This document shows, one piece after another, positions 56,221-64,000 of a stretch of 64,000 nucleotides of DNA. Position 1 is the stretch's first letter; each line of letters starts with the position of its first letter. The notes under the pieces are model-generated. The model searched no databases and had not been told where the DNA came from. It worked only from the letters and a program-made list of their open reading frames with translations. The position numbers and the translations under genes are program-made. The DNA is from Brevibacterium moorei. Its GTDB lineage: Bacteria > Actinomycetota > Actinomycetes > Actinomycetales > Brevibacteriaceae. The stretch is taken from the NCBI RefSeq assembly GCF_024580735.1, contig NZ_JANIJX010000003.1, forward strand, positions 1 to 64,000, in the 5' to 3' direction.

Positions 56221-57597
56221 ATGGCGACGAGCACGACTCCTGACGCTGCTGGCAGCGGCAGCGCCCCCGGTCCGAACCAGAAGACCACCTGGCAGACGGT
56301 CAAGGCCATTCTGGCCGCGTCCTCGGGCAATCTGGTCGAATGGTTCGACTTCTATATCTACTCCTTCTTCTCCGTCTACTTCGCAACGCAGTTCTTCGTC
56401 AAGGACAACGAGGTGCTGTCGCTGCTGCAGGCGGCCCTGGTGTTCTTCGTCGGCTTCCTGATGCGACCCATCGGCGGCTATATCTTCGGCCGGGCCTCGG
56501 ACAAGCTGGGCCGGAAGAACTCGATGCTGATCTCCATCCTGGTCATGTGTGCGGGTTCGCTGCTGCTGGCCTGCCTGCCGACCTCCGATCTGATCGGCGG
56601 CTGGGCGGCCTTCCTGCTGCTGATCGTGCGCATGATCCAGGGTCTGGCCGTCGGCGGTGAGTACGGTGCGACCGCCACCTACATGTCCGAGGTCGCCACC
56701 GAGGGCAAGCGCGGCTTCTTCTCCTCCTTCCAGTACGTCACGCTGGTCGGCGGGCAGCTGTTGGCCAGTCTGCTGGCCGTCATCATGACGCACACCCTGG
56801 GCGATGAGCAGATCACCGCCGGTTGGTGGCGCCTGCCGTTCGTGATCGGCGCCGTCGCGGCCCTGGTGTCCCTGTGGCTGCGGTCGGGTCTGGAGGAGAC
56901 GACCAGCGAAGAGGTGCGCAAGCACGAACACGCCGGCAGCTTCCTCGAGGTGCTGCGCCACCCGCGGTCCTTCTTCGTGGTGCTGGGCATCACCGCCATC
57001 GGTTCGCTGGTGTTCTACATCTTCACCACGTATATGCAGAAGTACCTGCTGGTGGTGCACCAGAAGACTCCTTCGGCGGAGACCTTCTCGAAGGGCTATA
57101 TCGCCGACCTCATGACGATCGTGCTGCTCATCTTCATCATCATGCAGCCGATCGCCGGTTGGGTCTCGGACAAGATCGGGCGCAAGAACAACATGCTGAT
57201 CTTCGTCATCGGCATGATCATCATCCCGATCCCCGTGCTGCACTTCATCGGCAACTCCACAAGCCTGGTCGGTGCGGGTATCTGGATCGTCATCGCCATG
57301 GCCTTCGTGGCCATGTACACGTCGATCTCGGGCATCGTGAAGGCCGAGATGTTCCCGGCGCACATCCGCGGTATCGGCGTGGGCTTCACCTATGGCATCG
57401 GCAATTCGCTGTTCGGCGGTTCGGCCGAGTCCGTGGGCCTGTGGTTCCAGAACGCCGGGCACGGCAGCTGGTTCCCGATCTACGTCGTCATCGTCGCGGT
57501 GGTCGGCCTGATCGCGGTGCTGTACATGCACGACAACCGCAAGCACTCCACGATCGACAACCCGGACGATTCGGCATACGGCCGCGTGGGTAAGTAA
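56221..57597 (+). CDS. MHS-family major facilitator (KgtP/ShiA-like), 458 aa
   Basis: This is a 12-helix proton symporter of the metabolite:H+ symporter family, with substrates such as 2-oxoglutarate, shikimate or other carboxylates. Signatures are GNLVEWFDFYIYSFFSVYF near 37, MRPIGGYIFGRASDKLGRK (the G-x-x-x-D-x-x-G-R loop 2-3), RMIQGLAVGGEYGA and SDKIGRKN in loop 8-9. ATG 56221. The substrate cannot be assigned. A perfect hairpin sits in its leader. Confidence 0.88.
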   Translation: MATSTTPDAAGSGSAPGPNQKTTWQTVKAILAASSGNLVEWFDFYIYSFFSVYFATQFFVKDNEVLSLLQAALVFFVGFLMRPIGGYIFGRASDKLGRKNSMLISILVMCAGSLLLACLPTSDLIGGWAAFLLLIVRMIQGLAVGGEYGATATYMSEVATEGKRGFFSSFQYVTLVGGQLLASLLAVIMTHTLGDEQITAGWWRLPFVIGAVAALVSLWLRSGLEETTSEEVRKHEHAGSFLEVLRHPRSFFVVLGITAIGSLVFYIFTTYMQKYLLVVHQKTPSAETFSKGYIADLMTIVLLIFIIMQPIAGWVSDKIGRKNNMLIFVIGMIIIPIPVLHFIGNSTSLVGAGIWIVIAMAFVAMYTSISGIVKAEMFPAHIRGIGVGFTYGIGNSLFGGSAESVGLWFQNAGHGSWFPIYVVIVAVVGLIAVLYMHDNRKHSTIDNPDDSAYGRVGK

Positions 57598-57638
57598 AAG
57601 CACGGGGCTCCACGGCCCGACCGATAGGGTGGGAGGCG

Positions 57639-58928
57639 ATGTCCTCCCACCCTTTTCCGTCTCCCGCTGCGTCCCGTGCCCGCTCCCTGCGCCGCGCTCG
57701 GTTGGGCGCCTCGCTGTTGTTCTTCACCAATGGGGCGATCATCGCCAATCTGGCCCCGCGCCTGCCCGAGCTCAAGGCCGCCCTGGGTCTGGGCGGTGGC
57801 GCCTACGGCATGGCCGTGGCGGCCTCGACCGTGGGCGCGATCCTGGTGGGCCCCTTCGCAGCGCGTCTGTTGCGCCGGATCGGTTCGGCCCGGATGGCCA
57901 CGGCGGGCACGGTGTTCGCGGGCCTGGCGATCCTGCTCGTGGGATTCTCCCCAGCGCTTCCCGGACTGCTGGCACCGGGACTGTTCGTGTTCGGCCTGCT
58001 GGCCTCGGGGGCGATGGACGCACTGACCGATGTGGCGGAGAATTCCCAGGGCCTGCAGGTCCAGCGCCGCTACGGCAAGTCGATCGTCGGCAGCATGCAC
58101 GCGGTGTGGTCGGTCGGCGCCGTGACCGGTGGGCTGATGGCCGCCGGGGCCCTGGCCTGGGGCCTGCCACTGCCGGTGCACTTCGCGGCCTCGGCGCTGT
58201 TGGTCGGCACGGTCGCACTGCTGGCGTTCCGGCTGTGCCTGCCCCCGGAGCGCACCCGCACCGTCGTCACGGACGGAGTGTGGGCACCGGGATCGGACCC
58301 CGCCCCTGAGCAGGGGCACCGGACTGGCGAGTACCGCCGAAAAGGCGCGGGCGCCCGGGTTCTGCCGGTATGGGTATTAGTCCTGGCGCTGGGCGTGCTG
58401 GGGGTCGCCGGTGCCGGGGTCGAGGACCTGGGCAGCACCTGGTCGGGCGTCTATCTGGGAACCCTGGGCGCCTCGGCCCAGCTCGCGGCCTGGGGGTTCA
58501 CCGTGATCGCCGGCAGCCAGTTCATCGGCCGGCTGCTGGGCGACCCCTTGGGCGATCGGCTGGGACCGCGCGCTGTCACCGGGGTCGGCGGCCTTCTGGT
58601 GTGTTTCGGAATGGGCCTGGCGTTGACACTGCCCGGCCTACCCCTGACTTTTGCCGGCTACGCCCTGGCCGGCCTGGGCGTGGGAACCTGCATCCCGAAT
58701 GTGCTGGCCCGCGCCGACGAACTCTCGGGCCTGAAACCCGGTACGGGCCTGGCACTGGTGTCCTGGCTGATGCGCCTGGGCTCGCTGTGCCTGGCCCCGG
58801 TGGTCGGTTTCATCTCCGACCACGCCGCGACCGGCCTGCGCGCCGGCCTGGTGTGCGTTCCGGTTGCCGGTTTGCTCATCGTGCTGCTGTGCTGGGTCCT
58901 ACCCGGGCGTCGGGGTGAGCGGTTGTGA
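57639..58928 (+). CDS. MFS transporter, 429 aa
   Basis: The protein has 12 predicted helices. It starts LGASLLFFTNGAIIANLAPRLPELK, a phrase seen in fucose-permease-like or YfcJ-like MFS proteins. GRLLGDPLGDRLG in the second half is the loop 8-9 signature. The substrate is unknown. ATG 57639 has a GGGAGG box. It is 42 bp after the MHS transporter and in the same direction, but function and co-transcription are open. Confidence 0.82.
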   Translation: MSSHPFPSPAASRARSLRRARLGASLLFFTNGAIIANLAPRLPELKAALGLGGGAYGMAVAASTVGAILVGPFAARLLRRIGSARMATAGTVFAGLAILLVGFSPALPGLLAPGLFVFGLLASGAMDALTDVAENSQGLQVQRRYGKSIVGSMHAVWSVGAVTGGLMAAGALAWGLPLPVHFAASALLVGTVALLAFRLCLPPERTRTVVTDGVWAPGSDPAPEQGHRTGEYRRKGAGARVLPVWVLVLALGVLGVAGAGVEDLGSTWSGVYLGTLGASAQLAAWGFTVIAGSQFIGRLLGDPLGDRLGPRAVTGVGGLLVCFGMGLALTLPGLPLTFAGYALAGLGVGTCIPNVLARADELSGLKPGTGLALVSWLMRLGSLCLAPVVGFISDHAATGLRAGLVCVPVAGLLIVLLCWVLPGRRGERL

Positions 58929-58988
58929 CCGTCGATGCGGTTCTCCCGGAGTTCTACCGGTGGTAGACCGCTGGTAGGCTTAGCACCC

Positions 58989-60119
58989 GTGAGCACTGAG
59001 ATTGAAATCGGCAGCGGCAAACGAGGCAACCGGGCATTTTCCCTGGACGACATCGCGGTCATCCCCGCGCGGCGCACGCGCGACCCCAAGGATGTCAGCC
59101 TCGACTGGCAGATCGACGCCTATAAGTTCGAACTGCCCTTCATCTCCGCGCCGATGGACTCCATCTCCTCGCCGGACACAGTGATCGCCCTGGGCAAGCT
59201 GGGCGGCCTGGGCGTGCTCGACCTGGAGGGCCTGTGGACCCGTTATGAGGACCCTCAGCCCTACCTCGACGAGATCGCCACCCTGCCGGACGACCAGGCC
59301 ACCACCCGGATGCAGGAGATCTACGCCGAACCGATCAAGGCCGAACTCATCACGGCCCGGCTCAACCAGATCCGCGAATCCGGTGTCACCGTGGCCGGTG
59401 CCCTGACCCCGCAGCGGACCCAGGAATTCTACGAGACGGTGATCGCCGCCGGCGTGGACCTGTTCGTCATCCGCGGCACCACCGTTTCGGCCGAACACGT
59501 ATCGTCGACGACCGAATCGCTCAACCTCAAGAAGTTCATCTACGAACTCGACGTGCCCGTGATCGTCGGGGGCGCGGCCACCTATACCGCGGCCCTGCAC
59601 CTGATGCGCACCGGTGCCGCAGGCGTCCTCGTGGGCTTCGGTGGCGGTTCGGCTACCACCACCCACCGGGCCCTGGGCATCCAGGTCCCGATGGCCACCA
59701 GCCTGGCCGATGTCCACGCAGCCCGGCGGGACTACATGGACGAATCCGGCGGCCGCTACGTCCACGTCATCGCCGACGGTGGCCTGGGGACCTCGGGCGA
59801 TATCGTCAAGGCCTTCGCGATGGGCGCCGACGCCGTCATGCTCGGCTCTGCACTGGCCCGCTCGGAGGAGGCCCCCGGTAAGGGCTACCACTGGGGTGCC
59901 GAGGCCCACCACCCGCAGCTGCCGCGTGGCCGCCGGGTGAAGATGAACACCGTCGCACCGCTTGAGCGCCTGTTGTTCGGTCCGGGACATTCGGCCGTGG
60001 GCGAGGTCAACCTGGCCGGCGCGCTGCGCCGCGCCATGGCCACCACCGGCTACCTGGACCTCAAGGAGTTCCAGCGCGTGGACGTCGTCGTCTCCCCGCA
60101 CCCCGGCCGAGGCCTCTGA
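58989..60119 (+). CDS. guaB3: GuaB3-family IMP dehydrogenase-related protein, 376 aa
   Basis: This IMPDH/GMP-reductase TIM-barrel paralogue is found in most actinobacteria. FISAPMDSISSPDTVIALGKLGGLGVL and VIADGGLGTSGDIVKAFAMGADAVMLGSALA are conserved. The catalytic loop reads G-F-G-G-G-S-A-T-T-T-H instead of G-S-I-C-T-T, so the catalytic Cys is absent. There are no CBS domains. GTG 58989. It is followed directly by the SURF1 gene and lies upstream of guaA, the usual micrococcal order. Confidence 0.93.
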   Translation: MSTEIEIGSGKRGNRAFSLDDIAVIPARRTRDPKDVSLDWQIDAYKFELPFISAPMDSISSPDTVIALGKLGGLGVLDLEGLWTRYEDPQPYLDEIATLPDDQATTRMQEIYAEPIKAELITARLNQIRESGVTVAGALTPQRTQEFYETVIAAGVDLFVIRGTTVSAEHVSSTTESLNLKKFIYELDVPVIVGGAATYTAALHLMRTGAAGVLVGFGGGSATTTHRALGIQVPMATSLADVHAARRDYMDESGGRYVHVIADGGLGTSGDIVKAFAMGADAVMLGSALARSEEAPGKGYHWGAEAHHPQLPRGRRVKMNTVAPLERLLFGPGHSAVGEVNLAGALRRAMATTGYLDLKEFQRVDVVVSPHPGRGL

Positions 60120-60120
60120 C

Positions 60121-61065
60121 TTGCTGCGCCTGGCTCTCACCCCCCGGTGGCTGGGCTTTTTGGTGCTGGTGCTGGCCCTGTGCACGGTCTTCGTGGGATT
60201 GGCCGGCTGGCAGGCTTACCGTGCCGAGCACAAGAACGACGCGGTGGCGGCGCAGGGCATCGACGAGCTCAAGCCATTCAACGAGGTCATCGCTGCGCAG
60301 GTTCCCACTTCGGGCCTGCTGGCCCATCAACGGGTCGAACTGAGGGGAAAGTTCCTGCCGGATGACCAGATCGTGGTCTCCGACCGCGCGGGCGATGAGG
60401 GCAAGTCCGGCTACTGGGTTGTGACCATGTTCGTCCCCGAAGGCGCGCGGCTGGGCGCCGAGGCAAAGATCACCGGTGAAGCCAAACTGCCGATCGCCAT
60501 TCCGGTGGTCCGTGGCTGGACTGCGGACCTGGCCACCGCGCGGGACTCGCGGGCGCCCGATAGCGCCGTCGAACTGCACGCGCGCATCAATCCGATCGAG
60601 GCACCGACGGGCACGGACAAGTCCGAACCCGGTACCTACGGCAGCGTGTCGACCTCCGAGCTGGTCAACCTCTTCGACGTCTATTCGTATTCGGCCATGC
60701 TCATGGTCGATGCCGATCAGCAGGCGAAGGTCGCCGGCGGGGAACTGGGCCACGTGTCGATCGGGGCCAAGGACACCGGCGGATTCGACCTGCAGTCGGG
60801 CGTCTACACCCTCGAATGGCTGTTCTTCGCCGGCTTCGCCCTCTACATGTGGTACTCGCTGTTGCGTGACGCCTATCAGAACAAACAGGGGATCGGCCTG
60901 CCCGATATGTCCGAGGCCCGGGCCGCCGGCGTCGAATACGTCATCGTCAAGGGCGCCGGAGAACACGAGCTGCGCACCACGGCGACTCCCGTCCCGGTTC
61001 CCACGCCAGAACACACACTCAAACCCACCGACGCACAAACGAAGGATGAACCCCGTGGCCGCTGA
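60121..61065 (+). CDS. SURF1-family membrane protein, 314 aa
   Basis: SURF1 proteins help cytochrome c oxidase assembly. There is one helix at each end (about 8-30 and 235-255), enclosing an external domain. Conserved points are F-V-G-L-A-G-W-Q at the start, GYWVVTMFV and the V-V-R-G-W segment. The last 60 residues are a cytoplasmic tail rich in Pro/Thr. A TTG start is placed 1 bp after the guaB3 stop; the frame is open further upstream but overlaps guaB3. Confidence 0.85.
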   Translation: MLRLALTPRWLGFLVLVLALCTVFVGLAGWQAYRAEHKNDAVAAQGIDELKPFNEVIAAQVPTSGLLAHQRVELRGKFLPDDQIVVSDRAGDEGKSGYWVVTMFVPEGARLGAEAKITGEAKLPIAIPVVRGWTADLATARDSRAPDSAVELHARINPIEAPTGTDKSEPGTYGSVSTSELVNLFDVYSYSAMLMVDADQQAKVAGGELGHVSIGAKDTGGFDLQSGVYTLEWLFFAGFALYMWYSLLRDAYQNKQGIGLPDMSEARAAGVEYVIVKGAGEHELRTTATPVPVPTPEHTLKPTDAQTKDEPRGR

Positions 61066-61498
61066 CCCGATGGATGCCAGGCCTGATTTCGACGAGAACA
61101 ACGTCTGGACGATCAAACGCTTCACCTCCGCCCGCAATGCCCTGCGCTTCTACCGGGTGATGGCGATCATTACCGGCATCATGCTGTTGGCCCTGACGGT
61201 TGAGATGATCGTGAAATACGTCGTCTTCCGGCTGGCCGGGCTGTCCGGCGAGGCGCTGTCGATCGGCGGCTTCGACCTGGGTGCCGCCATCGCGATCTGC
61301 CATGGCTGGTGCTATGTCGTCTACCTCATCTCCTGCTTCTGGCTCAATCAGCAGATGCGCTGGTCGATCGGCCGTCTGCTGCTGCTGGCCTTGGCCGGCG
61401 TGATTCCCGTCATGTCCTTCATTCTGGAGCGCAAGACCAGCCACCGGGTTGCGCGTGAGCTGGACGCCGCGGTGGTCGTCGCCCCCGTTCAGGGCTGA
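61055..61498 (+). CDS. DUF3817 domain membrane protein, 147 aa
   Basis: This small membrane protein has three predicted helices (about 30-55, 70-95 and 105-125), matching the DUF3817 family that lies by guaA in many actinobacteria. The start GTG 61055 overlaps the SURF1 stop by 11 nt. Function unknown. Confidence 0.85.
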   Translation: MAADPMDARPDFDENNVWTIKRFTSARNALRFYRVMAIITGIMLLALTVEMIVKYVVFRLAGLSGEALSIGGFDLGAAIAICHGWCYVVYLISCFWLNQQMRWSIGRLLLLALAGVIPVMSFILERKTSHRVARELDAAVVVAPVQG

Positions 61499-61524
61499 GA
61501 TAGAAGACGGATAGGATAGACGCC

Positions 61525-63123
61525 ATGACTGAAAACTCCACTCCCGAAACGGGGACCGCAGCGCGCCCCGTGCTCGTCGTGGACTTCGGGGCGCAGTACG
61601 CGCAGCTGATCGCACGGCGCGTGCGTGAAGCGGGACTGTATTCGGAACTCATTCCGTCGACGGCCTCGGCCGCGCAGTTCGCCAAGCGCAATCCTGTGGC
61701 CATCGTGCTCTCCGGCGGACCGTCGTCGGTGTACGAGGCCGGGGCCCCGCAGCTCGACGCAGCGGTCTTCGACCTGGACGTGCCCATGTTCGGCATCTGC
61801 TATGGCTTCCAGGTCATGGCGAATGCCCTGGGCGGCTCCGTGGCGAAGACCGGCAACCGCGAATACGGCTCCACACCGCTCGAGGTCAGCGCCTCGGGCA
61901 CCCTGCTCGACGGGCAGCCGGCCGCGCAGACCGTGTGGATGAGCCACGGCGATTCCGTCGCCCAGGCGCCCGCCGGCTTCGACGTGCTGGCCTCGACCCC
62001 GGACACCCCGGTGGCCGCGTTCGAATGCGCGGCGAAGAACCTGGCCGGCGTGCAGTGGCACCCGGAGGTGCTGCACAGCGAATACGGCCAGAAGGTCCTG
62101 GAGAACTTCCTGTACAACGTCGCGGGCCTGACCCCGGACTGGACCTCTGGTTCGGTCATCGACGAACAGGTCGCCCGGATCCGCGAACAGGTGGGCGACA
62201 AGCAGGTCATCTGTGGCCTGTCCGGCGGTGTCGACTCCGCCGTGGCCGCTGCCCTGGTGCACAGGGCGATCGGCGATCAGCTGACCTGCATCTTCGTCGA
62301 CCACGGTTTGCTGCGCAAGGACGAACGCCGTCAGGTGGAGGAGGACTACGTCCAGTCCACTGGTGTGCGCCTGGTGACCGTCGACGACTCCGATGTGTTC
62401 CTCAAGGAACTCGAGGGTGTGTCCGATCCGGAGACCAAGCGCAAGACGATCGGCCGCGAATTCATCCGGTCCTTCGAACGCGCCGCGGCCAAGCTGCTGG
62501 CGGAATCGGTGGAGACCGGAACCGGCCAGCCGATCGAGTTCCTGGTCCAGGGTACCCTGTACCCGGACGTGGTTGAGTCCGGTGGCGGCACCGGTACTGC
62601 GAACATCAAGAGCCACCACAATGTGGGCGGTCTGCCCGACGATGTGGAGTTCAAGCTCATCGAGCCCCTGCGCGCCCTGTTCAAGGACGAGGTCCGCGCG
62701 ATCGGCCGCGAATTGGGCCTGCCCGAGGTCATCGTGGGCCGTCAGCCCTTCCCCGGCCCCGGCCTGGCGATCCGCATCGTGGGCTCCGTGGACGAACACC
62801 GGCTGTCGATCCTGCGCGAGGCCGACGCGATCGTGCGCGAGGAACTGACCGCCGCCGGCCTGGACGATGAGATCTGGCAGTGCCCCGTGGTGCTGCTGGC
62901 CGACGTCCACTCGGTTGGTGTGCAGGGCGATGGTCGCACCTATGGTCACCCGATCGTGCTGCGCCCGGTCTCCAGTGAGGACGCCATGACGGCCGACTGG
63001 ACCCGCGTGCCCTACGATGTGCTCTCCAAGATCTCCAACCGCATCACCAATGAGGTCGACGAGATCAACCGCGTGGTCTTGGACATCACCTCCAAGCCCC
63101 CGGGCACGATCGAATGGGAGTGA
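61525..63123 (+). CDS. guaA: GMP synthase (glutamine-hydrolysing)
   Basis: It makes GMP from XMP, ATP and glutamine. The N-terminal class I amidotransferase has the Cys nucleophile in FGICYGFQ near 92 and His-Pro-Glu in QWHPEV. The ATP pyrophosphatase P-loop is [16 protein letters not shown] near 230. The C-terminal dimerisation domain ends KPPGTIEWE. The 532-aa length is normal. ATG 61525. Confidence 0.97.
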   Translation: MTENSTPETGTAARPVLVVDFGAQYAQLIARRVREAGLYSELIPSTASAAQFAKRNPVAIVLSGGPSSVYEAGAPQLDAAVFDLDVPMFGICYGFQVMANALGGSVAKTGNREYGSTPLEVSASGTLLDGQPAAQTVWMSHGDSVAQAPAGFDVLASTPDTPVAAFECAAKNLAGVQWHPEVLHSEYGQKVLENFLYNVAGLTPDWTSGSVIDEQVARIREQVGDKQVICGLSGGVDSAVAAALVHRAIGDQLTCIFVDHGLLRKDERRQVEEDYVQSTGVRLVTVDDSDVFLKELEGVSDPETKRKTIGREFIRSFERAAAKLLAESVETGTGQPIEFLVQGTLYPDVVESGGGTGTANIKSHHNVGGLPDDVEFKLIEPLRALFKDEVRAIGRELGLPEVIVGRQPFPGPGLAIRIVGSVDEHRLSILREADAIVREELTAAGLDDEIWQCPVVLLADVHSVGVQGDGRTYGHPIVLRPVSSEDAMTADWTRVPYDVLSKISNRITNEVDEINRVVLDITSKPPGTIEWE

Positions 63124-63170
63124 TCCCCGGGGCGTGAGGTGCGGGCGTTGCAGTCCCACCCACCCCTGCG

Positions 63171-63229
63171 AAGAGCAGTCGTTTTGGTCTGAGAATTCTG
63201 TAGAGACTCAGACCAAAACGACTGCTCTT
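63171..63229 (+). terminator. guaA terminator hairpin
   Basis: AAGAGCAGTCGTTTTGGTCT plus GAG pairs perfectly over 23 bp with its complement, followed by a TTTTT run: a textbook intrinsic terminator, 48 bp after guaA. It has an A/T-rich stem unlike others in this window. Confidence 0.92.
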
Positions 63230-63300
63230 TTTCGTGGGGCCGGGCCCGGTCGCAGGAACTGTGGGTTAAAGGCCAAAATGTGTGTCTTTCCCGCGCGTGT

Positions 63301-64000
63301 CTAACGGGTTCTACCACCCCACCCCTGTTGGATTCCGTTGCCGTCCTCGGGTGAGAAGTGGGTGTCGTAGGCCGCTGGCCCGATGGGCTCCTCGAGGGCC
63401 TCGCAAGCCTGCCTGCGCGCTGGCGTCCAATGCGGGGGTTTCGCGAACGTGAATGGGGTTGCCGGGTTGCGGGTGTGCATGTGCAGCCACCAGGCCATGG
63501 CCGTCTTGGCATGGGTGCCAGTCATGCCGCGGTGACGGCGCAGCAGGTCTTTGATCGGCTGGTTGAACCCGCCTTCGAGCACGGATGTCGCCCGCGCAAT
63601 CTGCTTTCCTTTCTGTGCGGCTTCGATCCAGGTGAACAGGTGGTTCTTCCGGATCAGCCCGGCCAGCAGTTTGTGAGCTCGGCGGGTGCGTTGGTGGGTG
63701 TACCACCACATCTGAGTCGGTTTCACGTACGCCGGCCTGGCCGCACCGGATCGTGCGTACGTCCGGTGCTTGAGGAATGAAGCGTGCCGGGCTTCCCAGG
63801 CTGCGAACTCGGCGAGCCAGGCAGCGGCCTCGTCCGCGTCGTCGACTTGTTTGATGGTCTTGACCAGGGCGAGGAGTTCCTTGTTCGCCTCCAGGGTGGG
63901 TTTGCGGGTCAGATGACGGTGGATGTCGTGTCGGATGTGGAAGAGGCAGCGCTGCACCCGCGTATGGGGCCAGTATCGGCCGATGACGGTGTTCAGGGGT
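63301..64000 (-). CDS. IS256/IS1249-like transposase, C-terminal part (cut by window edge)
   Basis: The frame continues past the window end. Visible: YWPHTRVQRCLFHIRHDI near the edge, then ATSVLEGGFNQPIKDLLRRHRGMTGTHAKTAMAWWLHMHTRNP, which resembles the C-terminal part of IS1249-type (IS256 family) transposases: catalytic Glu in S-V-L-E-G-G. The stop is at 63301, with no IS end yet recognised; the complete element cannot be judged. Confidence 0.8.
   Translation of the reverse strand, partial: PLNTVIGRYWPHTRVQRCLFHIRHDIHRHLTRKPTLEANKELLALVKTIKQVDDADEAAAWLAEFAAWEARHASFLKHRTYARSGAARPAYVKPTQMWWYTHQRTRRAHKLLAGLIRKNHLFTWIEAAQKGKQIARATSVLEGGFNQPIKDLLRRHRGMTGTHAKTAMAWWLHMHTRNPATPFTFAKPPHWTPARRQACEALEEPIGPAAYDTHFSPEDGNGIQQGWGGRTR

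Noticed and set aside
58989..60119. Second active IMP dehydrogenase or GMP reductase
   Set aside because: The catalytic cysteine loop is replaced by Gly-Ser-Ala-Thr and CBS domains are absent; it matches the GuaB3 paralogue family of unsettled function.

Overview
The window is high-GC, densely packed, double-stranded bacterial DNA with short intergenic gaps, frequent GTG/TTG starts and translational overlaps. It carries a GuaB3-type IMP dehydrogenase paralogue, a PMT-type protein mannosyltransferase next to rsmI-metG-tatD, and HrcA/CIRCE-controlled groESL. Together these indicate an actinomycete (Actinomycetota), probably in or near Micrococcales. The cell-wall genes would suit a Brevibacterium-like organism, but the genus is a guess. 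No rRNA, tRNA or CRISPR array was seen.

Region 1 (1-10181) is a wall teichoic acid locus. It holds a small unknown gene, three CDP-glycerol glycerophosphotransferase (TagF-like) paralogues, a TagD cytidylyltransferase, a 970-residue fusion of a GT2 glycosyltransferase with a TagF domain, and a GT4 glycosyltransferase. The first gene and the last two genes look visibly richer in A/T than their surroundings. Region 2 (10223-20879) starts with formate-THF ligase and GtrA. It continues with a nonulosonic acid locus: two polysialyltransferase-like enzymes, galE, a GT2 enzyme, a short NeuB and a NeuA fused to a KdsC-like phosphatase. There is no NeuC. The gene set fits Kdn and a Kdn-containing wall polymer (teichulosonic acid) better than N-acetylneuraminate.

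Region 3 (20960-22307) is a small cassette: one AbiEi/DUF559-like gene, broken by a single in-frame amber codon, lies between two mirrored 29-bp-stem palindromes that covary with each other. Region 4 (22318-31626) is housekeeping: pmt, rsmI, metG, tatD, groES-groEL with two CIRCE operators, and a PLP decarboxylase.

Region 5 (31624-43067) is a mobile element of about 11.4 kb, which I interpret as an integrative mobilizable element. It carries a large serine integrase, a MobF (TraA-like) relaxase-helicase, a tandem-HTH MerR regulator, small unknown genes and an erm macrolide-resistance methyltransferase. Joining its two ends rebuilds a 56-bp imperfect palindrome of the attP type, and the insertion point is the stop codon of the decarboxylase gene. 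Two identical 1277-bp IS3-family copies, each with its own 3-bp target duplication, bracket erm. One of them has split the erm leader peptide and attenuator from the methyltransferase gene.

Region 6 (43153-63123) is again core genome: a lytic transglycosylase, gadB-gadC acid resistance, a pseudouridine synthase, guaB, a VOC protein, acyl-CoA thioesterase, a TPP-riboswitch-controlled thiE-thiD-tenA operon, a zinc alcohol dehydrogenase, two MFS transporters, and guaB3-SURF1-DUF3817-guaA. The right edge (63301-64000) cuts through an IS256/IS1249-like transposase gene.
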